Origin: Pseudomonas sp. MH9.2
GTDB taxonomy: Bacteria > Pseudomonadota > Gammaproteobacteria > Pseudomonadales > Pseudomonadaceae
Length of the DNA: 64,000 nucleotides
Assembly (NCBI RefSeq): GCF_034353875.1
Contig: NZ_CP133784.1
Location: 3,376,501 to 3,440,500, forward strand
Reading direction: 5' to 3'
The notes beneath the pieces were generated by a model, which was not told the DNA's origin, ran no database searches, and saw only the letters and a program-made list of their open reading frames with translations. Positions 54,600 to 63,847 of the stretch are shown here, one piece after another; position 1 is the stretch's first letter, and each line of letters starts with the position of its first letter. The position numbers were made by a program, and so were the translations under genes.

Positions 54600-57512
54600 A
54601 TGTCGCTCGCCACGTTGATTCATCGTTCCAGTCTGCCGTGCCCGGAAGTCAGCGCCGAGCAGGCGTTGCTATTGCTTGAGCAGCATTACGGGTTGAGCGG
54701 CACGCTCAAGGAGTTGGGTAGCCAGCAGGATCGTAACTATTTGCTCGACAGCGCTCAGGGGCGCTATGTCTTGAAGATTTGCCACGGTGATTATTCGTTG
54801 CGCGAGCTTCAGGCACAGCACGCGGCGTTGGGGCATTTAGGGGCGGAGCCGGGGTTGCGTGTGCCTCGGGTGATGGCGGCCAGCAACGGTGAGGAATTGC
54901 TTTCGCTGGAGATCGGCGGTCGGACGGTGCAGGCGCGGTTGCTTGAGTTCATCGACGGTCAGTCGTTAGCCCATTTGCCCCACCTGAGCCGCGACGTGGT
55001 GGTGGGATTGGGTGAACTGTGCGCTCAGGTCGACCTGGCGCTGGCGAGTTTTCAGCACGCGGGGCTGGAGCGAACGCTGCAGTGGGACCCGCGGCATGCC
55101 GATGCGTTGATCAGGCATCTATTACCGGTCATCAATAACGCTGAAGAGCGCGCCTTGCTCGCACACGCCGCCGAGCAGGCGGCGCACCGCTTACGACCGC
55201 TGGTGGCGAAGCTGCCGGTGCAGGCGATTCACCTGGATATCACCGAATATAACGTGGTCTGGGTACGCGATCAGCAGCGCCAATGGCAGTTGCAGGGCTT
55301 GATTGATTTCGGGGACTTGGTCACTACCTGGCGAGTTGCCGACCTGTCAGTGACGTGCGCGGCGCTGTTGCACCATGCCGATGGCAATCCGCTGTACATC
55401 CTGCCGGCGATTCAGGCGTATCAGGCCATCAACCCGTTGCAACCCGAAGAGTTGCAGGCGCTGTGGCCATTGATCGTCGCGCGGGCCGCGATTCTGGTGC
55501 TCAGCAGCGAGCAGCAGGCCAGCATCGAACCGCACAACACTTACATCCAGGCCAATTTGCAGAGCGAGTGGGGTATCTTCGATGTGGCCACTTCGGTGCC
55601 TCTCGAATTGATGGAGGCGGCGATTCTGGCCAGCGTCGGGCTGGCTCAGCCAGAGACCCGCGCTGAATCGTTCTTGCCCCTGCTGCCCAGCCTGAGTGGT
55701 CGCGAATTCACCCCTGTCGACCTGGGTGTGCTCAGTACGCACTTCGCCGCCGGCAATTGGGAGAAGCGCGGTATTGATGAACAGCTGTTGTTCGAAGCGG
55801 GCATCAAAAGCGGACTGGCCTCGACCCGATATGGTGAATACCGCTTGTCGCGCACGGTCCCCGACAGCGCTAAAGAGCCTGACACCTGCGCTTTGCATGT
55901 CGAACTGCATGTGCCTTCAGGCACTGAGCTGCATGCGCCATTCGGCGGCACGTTGCGTCTGACCGCTGATGCTGCGCTGTGGTTGATCGGCGAGCAGATG
56001 AATCTGCGCGTGTGGGGCGTGACCTCTTCGCTGGACTCAGGGTGTGCCGTGCGTGCAGGTCAGGAGATTGGTCAGAGCAGCGGCTCTTTGATCGTCCAGC
56101 TGTGTCGCGTGACCGATATCAGTCCGCCGTTGTTCAGTACGCCTTCGTGGGCGCCAGCCTGGCAAGTGGTATGCCCTTCGCCCGCCGCGCTACTGGGATT
56201 CGATTGCGATGCGCCGCCGATTGAAGACTCAGCGAAGCTGCTGGCGCGTCGCGATGCCAGCTTCGCCCGGTCGCAGAAGCACTATTATCAGGACCCGCCG
56301 CAGATCGAGCGGGGCTGGCGCAATCACCTGATTGATATGCAGGGTCGGTCTTATCTGGACATGCTCAACAACGTCGCGGTATTGGGGCATGGGCACCCGC
56401 GCATGGCCGAAGAATCCGCACGCCAGTGGTCGTTGCTCAACACCAACTCGCGCTTTCATTACGCGGCCATCGCCGAATTCTCCGAACGATTGCTGGAGCT
56501 GGCGCCGGACTCCATGGACCGGGTGTTTCTGGTCAACAGCGGCACCGAAGCCAATGACCTGGCGATTCGTCTTGCCTGGGCTTACAGCGGCGGGCGCGAC
56601 ATGCTCAGCGTGCTGGAGGCGTATCACGGCTGGTCAGTGGCGACCGATGCCATCTCCACCTCGATTGCCGACAATCCGCAAGCCTTGAGCACCCGGCCTG
56701 ATTGGGTGCACCCGGTGACAGCGCCGAATACCTATCGCGGTGAGTTCCGTGGCAGCGACAGCGCGCCGGATTACGTACGCAGCGTCGAACACACGCTGGC
56801 GGAGCTGGCCAGCCAGGAACGTCAGGTCGCCGGTTTCATCTGTGAGCCGGTGTACGGCAACGCGGGCGGAATCTCGTTGCCACCAGGCTATCTGCAGCAG
56901 GTATATGCCAAGGTCCGCGCCCAGGGCGGGGTGTGCATCGCTGACGAAGTTCAAGTGGGTTACGGCCGTTTGGGCCATTACTTCTGGGGCTTCGAAGAGC
57001 AGGGCGTGGTGCCGGACATCATCACCATGGCCAAGGGCATGGGCAACGGCCAGCCATTGGGTGCGGTCATCACCCGTCGGGAAATTGCCGAAGCGCTGGA
57101 GGCCGAGGGTTATTTCTTCTCATCTGCGGGCGGTAGTCCGGTCAGTTGCCGCGTCGGCCTGGCCGTACTGGATGTGATGGACAAGGAACAGCTGTGGGAA
57201 AACGCCCGAGTGGTAGGCGGTCATTTCAAGGCACGCCTGGAAGCCTTGATCGATAAACATCCATTGGTCGGTGCGGTGCATGGCTCCGGCTTCTATCTGG
57301 GCGTGGAGTTGATCCGCGACCGTGAAACTCTGGAGCCTGCCACTGAGGAAACCGCCTACCTGTGTGATCGACTGCGTGAGTTAGGGATCTTCATGCAGCC
57401 CACCGGTGACTACTTGAACATCCTCAAGATCAAGCCGCCGATGTGCACCACCCGGCAGAGTGTGGATTTCTTTGTGGATACGGTGTCGAAGGTGCTGGGC
57501 GAACTCGGCTGA
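54600..57512 (+). CDS. Kinase (APH-type)/middle domain/class III aminotransferase fusion
   Basis: 970 residues from the ATG at 54600, with GAGG 6 bases upstream. Residues about 1-330 form an APH/choline-kinase fold: HLDITEYN has catalytic Asp213 and Asn218, and LIDFGDL has the metal Asp236. A middle part (about 390-560) with GTELHAPFGGTLRLTADAALWLIG looks like a duplicated-hybrid or M23-like beta domain. From about 560 it is a class III PLP aminotransferase with Lys812 (ITMAKGMGNGQPLG). The class III half recalls the phospholyases of the AGXT2L group, for which a phosphorylated amine is the substrate. It precedes aguBA, so it may handle an amino-alcohol or polyamine-derived compound. Confidence 0.85.
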   Translation: MSLATLIHRSSLPCPEVSAEQALLLLEQHYGLSGTLKELGSQQDRNYLLDSAQGRYVLKICHGDYSLRELQAQHAALGHLGAEPGLRVPRVMAASNGEELLSLEIGGRTVQARLLEFIDGQSLAHLPHLSRDVVVGLGELCAQVDLALASFQHAGLERTLQWDPRHADALIRHLLPVINNAEERALLAHAAEQAAHRLRPLVAKLPVQAIHLDITEYNVVWVRDQQRQWQLQGLIDFGDLVTTWRVADLSVTCAALLHHADGNPLYILPAIQAYQAINPLQPEELQALWPLIVARAAILVLSSEQQASIEPHNTYIQANLQSEWGIFDVATSVPLELMEAAILASVGLAQPETRAESFLPLLPSLSGREFTPVDLGVLSTHFAAGNWEKRGIDEQLLFEAGIKSGLASTRYGEYRLSRTVPDSAKEPDTCALHVELHVPSGTELHAPFGGTLRLTADAALWLIGEQMNLRVWGVTSSLDSGCAVRAGQEIGQSSGSLIVQLCRVTDISPPLFSTPSWAPAWQVVCPSPAALLGFDCDAPPIEDSAKLLARRDASFARSQKHYYQDPPQIERGWRNHLIDMQGRSYLDMLNNVAVLGHGHPRMAEESARQWSLLNTNSRFHYAAIAEFSERLLELAPDSMDRVFLVNSGTEANDLAIRLAWAYSGGRDMLSVLEAYHGWSVATDAISTSIADNPQALSTRPDWVHPVTAPNTYRGEFRGSDSAPDYVRSVEHTLAELASQERQVAGFICEPVYGNAGGISLPPGYLQQVYAKVRAQGGVCIADEVQVGYGRLGHYFWGFEEQGVVPDIITMAKGMGNGQPLGAVITRREIAEALEAEGYFFSSAGGSPVSCRVGLAVLDVMDKEQLWENARVVGGHFKARLEALIDKHPLVGAVHGSGFYLGVELIRDRETLEPATEETAYLCDRLRELGIFMQPTGDYLNILKIKPPMCTTRQSVDFFVDTVSKVLGELG

Positions 57513-57712
57513 CTCGAATTCATTCGCGAAGTGTGAGGCAAGGAAAGCAGGCCTGATAATCGATTGTTATCGACTTAAAGGCCTGATTATTTTTGCTTTC
57601 CGTCTAATCATCCTTCCAAAGCCGATTTTTATCGTCTATAAAGTTGCCAAGATTGTCACGGGTCCTCTGCTAAGGTGAGGGCCCCACCGCATTTGCCCAG
57701 GAGGAGATTTCC

Positions 57713-58591
57713 ATGAGCCGTATCGTTACTGTCGCCGCCACCCAGATGGCCTGTTCCTGGGATCTTGAAGCGAACATCGAAACCGCTGAAAAGCTGGTGC
57801 GCGAAGCCGCTGCCAAAGGCGCGCAGATCATCCTGATTCAGGAATTGTTCGAGACCCCGTATTTCTGCCAGAAGCCGAACCCGGACTATCTGCAGTTGGC
57901 CACGCCCATGGAAGAAAACGTCGCCATCAAGCACTTCCAGAAAGTCGCTAAAGAACTGAAAGTCGTGCTGCCTATCAGCTTTTTCGAACTGGCGGGGCGT
58001 GCACGCTTCAACAGCATCGTGATCATCGACGCTGACGGCACCAACCTCGGGATTTATCGTAAAAGCCACATCCCGGATGGCCCTGGCTATCACGAGAAGT
58101 ACTACTTCAACCCGGGCGACACCGGCTTCAAAGTCTGGCAAACCCGTTACGCGAAAATCGGCGTGGGTATCTGTTGGGATCAGTGGTTCCCGGAATGCGC
58201 CCGCAGCATGGCGTTGCTGGGTGCGGAAATCCTGTTCTACCCAACGGCCATCGGCAGCGAGCCGCATGACAAGACCATCAGCTCCCGCGACCACTGGCAG
58301 CGCGTGCAACAAGGCCATGCCGGCGCCAACCTGATGCCGCTGATCGCCAGCAACCGTATCGGTAACGAAGAGCAGGACGGCTACGACATCACGTTCTACG
58401 GCTCGTCGTTTATTGCTAACCAGTTCGGCGAAAAAGTCGCAGAGCTCAACGAAACCGAAGAAGGCGTACTGGTTCACAGCTTCGACCTCGACGAGCTTGA
58501 GCACACGCGTAGCGCGTGGGGCACTTTCCGTGATCGTCGTCCTAACCTGTACGGCGCGATCAAAACGCTCGACGGTTCCCTGGAGTCCTGA
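57713..58591 (+). CDS. aguB: N-carbamoylputrescine amidohydrolase AguB
   Basis: Nitrilase-superfamily enzyme, 292 residues. Catalytic triad Glu44 ([10 protein letters not shown]), Lys117 (IYRKSHIP) and Cys154 ([10 protein letters not shown]). It hydrolyses N-carbamoylputrescine to putrescine, CO2 and ammonia. AGGAGGAG precedes the ATG. aguA follows 5 bp downstream. Confidence 0.97.
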   Translation: MSRIVTVAATQMACSWDLEANIETAEKLVREAAAKGAQIILIQELFETPYFCQKPNPDYLQLATPMEENVAIKHFQKVAKELKVVLPISFFELAGRARFNSIVIIDADGTNLGIYRKSHIPDGPGYHEKYYFNPGDTGFKVWQTRYAKIGVGICWDQWFPECARSMALLGAEILFYPTAIGSEPHDKTISSRDHWQRVQQGHAGANLMPLIASNRIGNEEQDGYDITFYGSSFIANQFGEKVAELNETEEGVLVHSFDLDELEHTRSAWGTFRDRRPNLYGAIKTLDGSLES

Positions 58592-58596
58592 TCGCC

Positions 58597-59703
58597 ATGA
58601 CCACGCTGAAAAGCACACCACGCGCCGATGGCTTCTACATGCCTGCCGAATGGGCGCAGCAGACCCAGACTTGGATGATCTGGCCCGAGCGCCCGGACAA
58701 CTGGCGCCTGGGCGGCAAGCCGGTACAGAGCGCCCATGTCGCGCTGGCCAAAGCCATCGCGCGTTTCGAACCGGTGACCGTGGGTGTTTCTGCCGCGCAA
58801 TACGACAACGCTCGTGCGCGCCTCGATGTGCCGAACATTCGCGTCGTGGAGATCAGCAACAACGATGCCTGGATACGCGATACCGGGCCAACCTTCGTCA
58901 TTAATGACAAGGGCCAAGTGCGCGGCGTCGACTGGGGCTTCAACGCGTGGGGTGGTTTCGACGGCGGTCTGTACGCGCCGTGGAACTTCGACGAGCAGGT
59001 GGCCAGCAAGGTGCTGGAGATTGAACGTTGCCCACGCTATGTGACCGAAGGCTTTGTGCTTGAGGGCGGCTCGATTCACGTCGACGGCGAAGGCACACTG
59101 ATTACCACCGAAGAATGCCTGCTCAATCGCAACCGTAATGCGCATCTGTCTCGCGAAGAGATCGAAGCGGTGCTGCGTGATCATCTGGCGGTAGAGAAGA
59201 TCATTTGGCTGCCGGACGGCCTGTACAACGACGAAACCGACGGCCATGTGGATAACTTTTGTTGCTACGTGCGCCCCGGTGAAGTGTTACTGGCGTGGAC
59301 CGATGATCCAAAAGACCCCAACTATCCACGTTGCCAGGCGGCGATGCGCGTCCTGGAACACGCGCACGACGCCAAGGGTCGCCCGTTTATTGTGCATAAA
59401 ATGCCCATTCCCGGTCCGCTGTTTGCCACCGAAGAAGAGTGTGCAGGCGTCGATCAGGTGCACGGCAGTCAGGAGCGCAACCCGACGGTGCGGCTGGCTG
59501 GCTCTTACGTTAACTTCCTGATAGTCAATGGAGGCCTTATTGCGCCTAGCTTTGACGACCCTCTCGACGAAACGGCGCGTGAGATTTTGCAGCGTCTGTT
59601 CCCGGAACATGAGGTTGTCATGGTGCCAGGCCGCGAACTGTTGCTTGGTGGCGGGAATATCCACTGCCTGACCCAGCAGCAACCGGCCCCGCACAAAGGC
59701 TGA
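58597..59703 (+). CDS. aguA: Agmatine deiminase AguA
   Basis: 368 residues, guanidino-group-modifying fold. Catalytic Cys357 in [12 protein letters not shown]; Glu/Asp/His in [23 protein letters not shown] and the N-terminal WPERPDNWR. It turns agmatine into N-carbamoylputrescine and ammonia, so AguA then AguB give putrescine. No aguR gene is adjacent, whereas P. aeruginosa has one before aguB. Confidence 0.97.
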   Translation: MTTLKSTPRADGFYMPAEWAQQTQTWMIWPERPDNWRLGGKPVQSAHVALAKAIARFEPVTVGVSAAQYDNARARLDVPNIRVVEISNNDAWIRDTGPTFVINDKGQVRGVDWGFNAWGGFDGGLYAPWNFDEQVASKVLEIERCPRYVTEGFVLEGGSIHVDGEGTLITTEECLLNRNRNAHLSREEIEAVLRDHLAVEKIIWLPDGLYNDETDGHVDNFCCYVRPGEVLLAWTDDPKDPNYPRCQAAMRVLEHAHDAKGRPFIVHKMPIPGPLFATEEECAGVDQVHGSQERNPTVRLAGSYVNFLIVNGGLIAPSFDDPLDETAREILQRLFPEHEVVMVPGRELLLGGGNIHCLTQQQPAPHKG

Positions 59704-59723
59704 GTTGGTCTTGTTCTTGCTAT

Positions 59724-59750
59724 TAAAGCCCATCAATTGATGGGCTTTTT
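59724..59750 (+). terminator. Terminator after aguBA
   Basis: AAAGCCCATCA-ATT-TGATGGGCTTTTT, an 11-bp stem and T run, 21 bp past the aguA stop. Confidence 0.95.
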
Positions 59751-59844
59751 ATTGGCGTCAAATCGCTGACCCATACTGTCCTTCTCGGGGCTGTCATAAA
59801 GCACAGGTACATTTAGCCGCTCAAGACTCAAGAGGTTGTCCCCC

Positions 59845-60048
59845 ATGAACGCAGGTATTGAGCAGCCCTTTGCTCGTAGTTTGTCTGCAAGTAGCGAATC
59901 ACGCCAGTTGATGGCGGACTGGTTAAGGACAACCAGAAGATCCCAGGCGCCGGAGCCAGACTCACGACAGTTGTTGCAGGCTCGCTACCCGGTTGGATTG
60001 ATCAGCGACGCAGAGCTAGACGCATTGATGCTGATTCTGGACCGCTGA
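59845..60048 (+). CDS. Small hypothetical protein (67 residues)
   Basis: A possible gene between aguA and the porin. It has its own AGAGGT site about 9 bases before the ATG at 59845. It starts MNAGIEQPFARSLSASSESR and ends LISDAELDALMLILDR, with an acidic, helical C-terminus. No known domain. Codon use looks coding but the evidence is weak. Confidence 0.5.
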   Translation: MNAGIEQPFARSLSASSESRQLMADWLRTTRRSQAPEPDSRQLLQARYPVGLISDAELDALMLILDR

Positions 60049-60250
60049 GTTTTCAAAATTGACACCCCGGTAACCCACGGCTAGGATTCGCGCCCGCCTG
60101 TGGCTACCCGCCATGTACGTAGCATCAGTAGTCCACTGCGATGATTTCGTGCGGGCCTTCTGAGTCGGTCCGATTGACCAGACTCAAAGGCCGCAACCCC
60201 TGTCCGGCCAAGGCCACAGCGCGTGATCAACTCGCATTAAGGAAAACAAG

Positions 60251-61513
60251 ATGTTGAATGTACGTATTGGCGTGATCGTCATGTGCGCCACTCAGGCAAT
60301 GGCCGATGGACAAGCGGATTCCAAAGGTTTTGTCGAGGACAGCAGCCTCAACCTGCTCTTGCGCAACGCTTACATCAGCCGTGATTACAAGAACGGCGTT
60401 CAGGACAGGGCCGAATGGGGTCAGTCCGTCACCGCTGATTTCGCATCGGGCTTCACCCAGGGCACCGTTGGCTTTGGCGTCGATGCATTTGCGATGTACG
60501 CGGTGCGTCTGGACGGCGGTAAAGGCAAAAGCGGCCGTGCGGGTATCGACTTTTTCAAGCAGGACAGCAGCGGCGAAGCGGCTGACGACCTGGCCAAAGG
60601 CGGCGGTGCCGTCAAAGTACGTTTCTCCAATACCGTGATCAAGTACGGCGAGCAAATGCCGTCGCTGCCAGTGTTGAGCTACGACAACGTGCGTCTGCTG
60701 CCCGAAAGTTTCACCGGCACCCTGATCACGTCCAAGGAAATCGAAGGCCTTGAGCTGAATCTGGGCCGGTTCACCGCCGAGTCGCGTAAAAGCGCTGAAG
60801 GCCGTGACAGCGGCGATCTGAAGAAAATCGACGTCTACGGAGGTAGCTACAAATTCACAGACAGTTTCAGCGCAGCGTTCTATGCCTCCAACGACGAAGA
60901 TGTACTGAAGAAGCAATACCTCAACCTTAACTACGTGTTTGCACTCCAGAAGGACGAGTCGCTGACATTCGACTTCAACGGGTACAAGACCACGCTGGAC
61001 AAAGATTTCGCTGTCAACGATGCACGCGACAACAAAATCTGGAGCCTGGCGGCGACCTACGCCCTCGGTATCCACTCCTTCACCCTCGCTCACCAGCGCA
61101 GCACCGGCGATACCGGCTACAAATACGGCGGTTATCGCAACGCGGGCGGTACGGGTGATGGCGGTAACACCATCTACCTCGCCAACTCCTACTGGTCTGA
61201 CTTCAACGCCAAAGACGAACGTTCCTGGCAACTGGGTTACGGGGTCAACCTGGGCACGCTCGTGATGCCAGGCCTGACCTATAAAGTCGCCTACGTACGT
61301 GGCGACCACATCGACGACGGCTCCGGCCGCGGCAATGGCGAAGAACGCGAAATCTTCAGCCAGTTGCAATACGTCGTACAGACTGGCCCGGCGAAAAACC
61401 TCTCCGTGCGCCTGCGCAACTCCTTCTTGCGCGTCTCGGACAACGCCAGTTTCTACAATGATGAAGGTAACGAAACCCGTATCTTCGTCGACTACCCGAT
61501 CAACATTTTCTGA
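60251..61513 (+). CDS. OprD-family outer-membrane porin
   Basis: 420 residues with a short signal peptide (about 1-18, ends QAMAD). The mature N-terminus GFVEDSSLNLLLRNAYISRDY is the OprD-family hallmark; later blocks VRFSNTVIKYGEQMPSLPV, GLELNLGRFTAESRKS and the C-terminal strand ending in Phe (RIFVDYPINIF) mark an 18-strand barrel. AAGGAAAA lies before the ATG. P. aeruginosa has oprE (an OprD relative) beside aguA, so this may be the equivalent; it probably admits amino acids or small carboxylates. Substrate not known. Confidence 0.93.
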   Translation: MLNVRIGVIVMCATQAMADGQADSKGFVEDSSLNLLLRNAYISRDYKNGVQDRAEWGQSVTADFASGFTQGTVGFGVDAFAMYAVRLDGGKGKSGRAGIDFFKQDSSGEAADDLAKGGGAVKVRFSNTVIKYGEQMPSLPVLSYDNVRLLPESFTGTLITSKEIEGLELNLGRFTAESRKSAEGRDSGDLKKIDVYGGSYKFTDSFSAAFYASNDEDVLKKQYLNLNYVFALQKDESLTFDFNGYKTTLDKDFAVNDARDNKIWSLAATYALGIHSFTLAHQRSTGDTGYKYGGYRNAGGTGDGGNTIYLANSYWSDFNAKDERSWQLGYGVNLGTLVMPGLTYKVAYVRGDHIDDGSGRGNGEEREIFSQLQYVVQTGPAKNLSVRLRNSFLRVSDNASFYNDEGNETRIFVDYPINIF

Positions 61514-61539
61514 TGCTTGAACGTGTGACGCGCTGATAA

Positions 61540-61572
61540 AAAACGCCTCGGGTCGATCGGGGAGTTTTTGTG
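61540..61572 (+). terminator. Possible terminator after the porin
   Basis: CCTCG and CGGGG (one wobble pair) flank GGTCGAT, then AGTTTTTG. It lies about 30 bp after the porin stop; the stem is short, so it is only probable. Confidence 0.5.
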
Positions 61573-61635
61573 TGCGGGGTACATTAAATACAAGGCCGCA
61601 ACCGCCTTCGTCTATAGAGGCAGGCTCATGGACTG

Positions 61636-62478
61636 ATGGCGACAACCCATGACGCTCGTTACCATGCGCCTATCTTCTCGCTCCCGGTCACCGTAATGGC
61701 CCTCGCTGCTCCGCCCGACCTCAGTGACACCGCCGTCCCCGTGCAGCCCCTGGCGCGGACGTATCCGCGTGGCCTGTATATCGAGCCGCACGAGCATGTC
61801 TGGGGGCAGGTGCTGTACGCCATGTCCGGCGTCATGTGGCTTGAAACCCCGCACGAAGCGCTGGTCGTGCCGCCGCAACGTGCGGTGTGGTTACCGCCGG
61901 GCGTGGTGCATGGGATTCGGGTGGTGTCGGACCTGGAAATGCGCAACATCTACCTGCGCCCGGCGATTGCCGTGACGCTGGAAAGCACAGTGCAGGTCAT
62001 CGAAGTCGGACGGCTGCTGCGTGAGCTGATCCTCAATCTGGTGGAGCAGGCTCAGGATCAACAGCGGCAGGACTATTACGACGCGGTCGTAGACCTTGCG
62101 TTGCTGGAGTTGAGGCGAGCCAAGCGCACCGTGCTGAAAATCCCCTTGCCCGATAGCTCCGACCGGCGCCTGATCAACCTGTGCCAGGCGGTGATGGCGT
62201 CGCCCTCGCTGGATGTGTCCTTCGAGCAACACGCGGAAAATGCTGGCGCCAGCGTGCGTACCCTGGCGCGTCTGTTTCAAGCTGCACTGGGCATGGGCTT
62301 CGCTGAGTGGCGGCGACAGGTGCAATTGGCAACGGCGGTCGCCGAGCTGATTCAGGGGGTACCGATCAGCACCATCGCGCGCGATCTCGGTTATTCGCCC
62401 AGCAGCTTCAGCGATATGTTCCGTCGTGAACTGGGCATGAGCCCTTCGCAGTACCCGGTCGGCGAGCGTGCGGCCTGA
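61636..62478 (+). CDS. AraC-family regulator with cupin sensor
   Basis: 280 residues. The N-terminal cupin (EPHEHVWGQVLYAMSGVMWL, PQRAVWLPPGVVHGIRVV) binds a small ligand; the C-terminal AraC domain is ASVRTLARLFQAALGMGFAEWRRQ and ISTIARDLGYSPSSFSDMFRRELGMSPSQ (split). Its neighbour 150 bp downstream in the same direction, a reductase, is a plausible target. AGAGGCAGG lies before the ATG. Confidence 0.9.
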   Translation: MATTHDARYHAPIFSLPVTVMALAAPPDLSDTAVPVQPLARTYPRGLYIEPHEHVWGQVLYAMSGVMWLETPHEALVVPPQRAVWLPPGVVHGIRVVSDLEMRNIYLRPAIAVTLESTVQVIEVGRLLRELILNLVEQAQDQQRQDYYDAVVDLALLELRRAKRTVLKIPLPDSSDRRLINLCQAVMASPSLDVSFEQHAENAGASVRTLARLFQAALGMGFAEWRRQVQLATAVAELIQGVPISTIARDLGYSPSSFSDMFRRELGMSPSQYPVGERAA

Positions 62479-62628
62479 CGACGGCCCGCGTGATTGTCTG
62501 ACGTTGTTTGGCAGTAAAGCAGAAGCAGTTGACCGACAGCTTCCTGCGCCTCCTCCTACACTCGGGACACCTAAAACACGGTCGCTCAGCCGCACAGCGC
62601 AACGCGACGTCCAGAGATGGAGTTCCTT

Positions 62629-63588
62629 ATGAATGCCCTGCAATTTGCCAAAACCGGCGACCTCGCGGCCCTGCACTACATTGACGTGCCCAAACCCACC
62701 CCCGCTCAAGACGAAGTACTGATCCAAGTGAAAGCCGCCGGCCTCAACCCCAGCGACGTGAAAAATGTACTCGGGCGCTTTCCCTACACCACCCTGCCGC
62801 GCATCCCCGGTCGGGACTTCTCCGGTATCGTCGTGGAAGGTCCGCAGGCACTGATCGGACAGGAAGTCTGGGGCACGGGTAAAGAACCGGGCTTCATCCG
62901 CGACGGTTCGCATGCCGAGTATTTGACCCTGCCCGCCAAAGGCGTCGCCCTCAAGCCCAAAGCCTTGAGCTTTGCCCAGGCTGCCAGCCTTGGCGTCCCG
63001 TTCACCACTGCGTGGGATGCACTGGAACGGAGCCTGGTGACTGCTGACACGCGCCTGTTGGTGATCGGCGCCAACGGTGCAGTCGGCAGTGCCGCCCTGG
63101 CTCTGGCAAAAATCCGTGGTGCCCACGTGCTCGGCGCAGTGCGTCGCCCCGAGCACGTTAAAGCGCTCAACGACCGAGGCTTCAACGCCATCCAGCTCGA
63201 CACACCCGAAGACCTCGCCGCCAGCGTCAACGCAGTTTTCACCGGCGGCGCCGACGTCATCTTCGACACCACTGGCTTCTGGCTTCCTGCCGCCGTCACT
63301 GCCCTGGCCCCCTTCGGCCGCATCGCCATCATCGCCGCGCCTGCGGATGGGCACGTGCATCTGCCCGCGTTGGCGCTGTATCGCAAAGGTGGGTCTGTTG
63401 TGGGCATCAACTCATTGCTCTACGGGACAGAGGCGTGTGCCGGGATGCTGGATCAATTTGGGCGGTTTTTTGATGAAGGATTATTGCCTTTGCCGACCGG
63501 GTTGTTTGAGTCGCCATTGAGTGAGGGGCTGGCGCGGTACGAGGAGGTTAACAAGGGGAGTGGGGATAAGGTGGTTTTGCTGCCTTAA
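62629..63588 (+). CDS. Zinc-less quinone oxidoreductase-type MDR
   Basis: Medium-chain reductase, 319 residues from the ATG at 62629, with GGAG 6 bases upstream (a start at 62617 is less good). NADP-binding GANGAVGSAALALAK, domain entry KAAGLNPSDVKNVLGRFPY, no structural-zinc Cys set. Likely NADPH-dependent quinone or alkenal reductase. It lies after the AraC regulator. Confidence 0.88.
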   Translation: MNALQFAKTGDLAALHYIDVPKPTPAQDEVLIQVKAAGLNPSDVKNVLGRFPYTTLPRIPGRDFSGIVVEGPQALIGQEVWGTGKEPGFIRDGSHAEYLTLPAKGVALKPKALSFAQAASLGVPFTTAWDALERSLVTADTRLLVIGANGAVGSAALALAKIRGAHVLGAVRRPEHVKALNDRGFNAIQLDTPEDLAASVNAVFTGGADVIFDTTGFWLPAAVTALAPFGRIAIIAAPADGHVHLPALALYRKGGSVVGINSLLYGTEACAGMLDQFGRFFDEGLLPLPTGLFESPLSEGLARYEEVNKGSGDKVVLLP

Positions 63589-63599
63589 GACAGGGGTCA

Positions 63600-63619
63600 G
63601 AGGCCGGTTTTCCGGCCTC
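63600..63619 (+). terminator. Hairpin after the reductase gene
   Basis: GAGGCCGG-TTTT-CCGGCCTC, a perfect 8-bp stem 12 bp after the stop, without a following T run. Possibly a factor-dependent or mRNA-stability hairpin. Confidence 0.5.
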
Positions 63620-63641
63620 CAAGACGTCGCGCCAGGGATTG

Positions 63642-63656
63642 TTACCGTTTCGGTAA
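63642..63656. promoter_or_regulatory. Perfect inverted repeat TTACCG-TTT-CGGTAA
   Basis: A small perfect palindrome of two 6-bp arms, close to TATAAC (63680s), upstream of the DUF2790 gene. It may be an operator for that gene, but no family is recognised. Confidence 0.4.
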
Positions 63657-63847
63657 AGAACATTATGCTTCTTTTGGGTATAACTATATAACCATCCTTG
63701 TAAACTACACACATGCCCTAGCAAACGAACTCAGCAGAGCATGGTACTTCGTGTTAGACCTAACTTTAAAAGGGTCTAGCAACTTCTTCCGCCTCCTCGG
63801 CAAGTGAAGTCAGTCGGTTGTGATTGATTTAAAGGCCTGTAAATAAC

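Noticed and set aside
60227..61645. A 472-codon minus-strand frame opposite the OprD-type porin
   Set aside because: It is a shadow produced by GC-rich codon use; the plus strand has a ribosome site, signal peptide and porin motifs.
61891..63360. A 489-codon minus-strand frame across the AraC and reductase genes
   Set aside because: It spans two clear genes and an intergenic region, and shows no protein-family motif.
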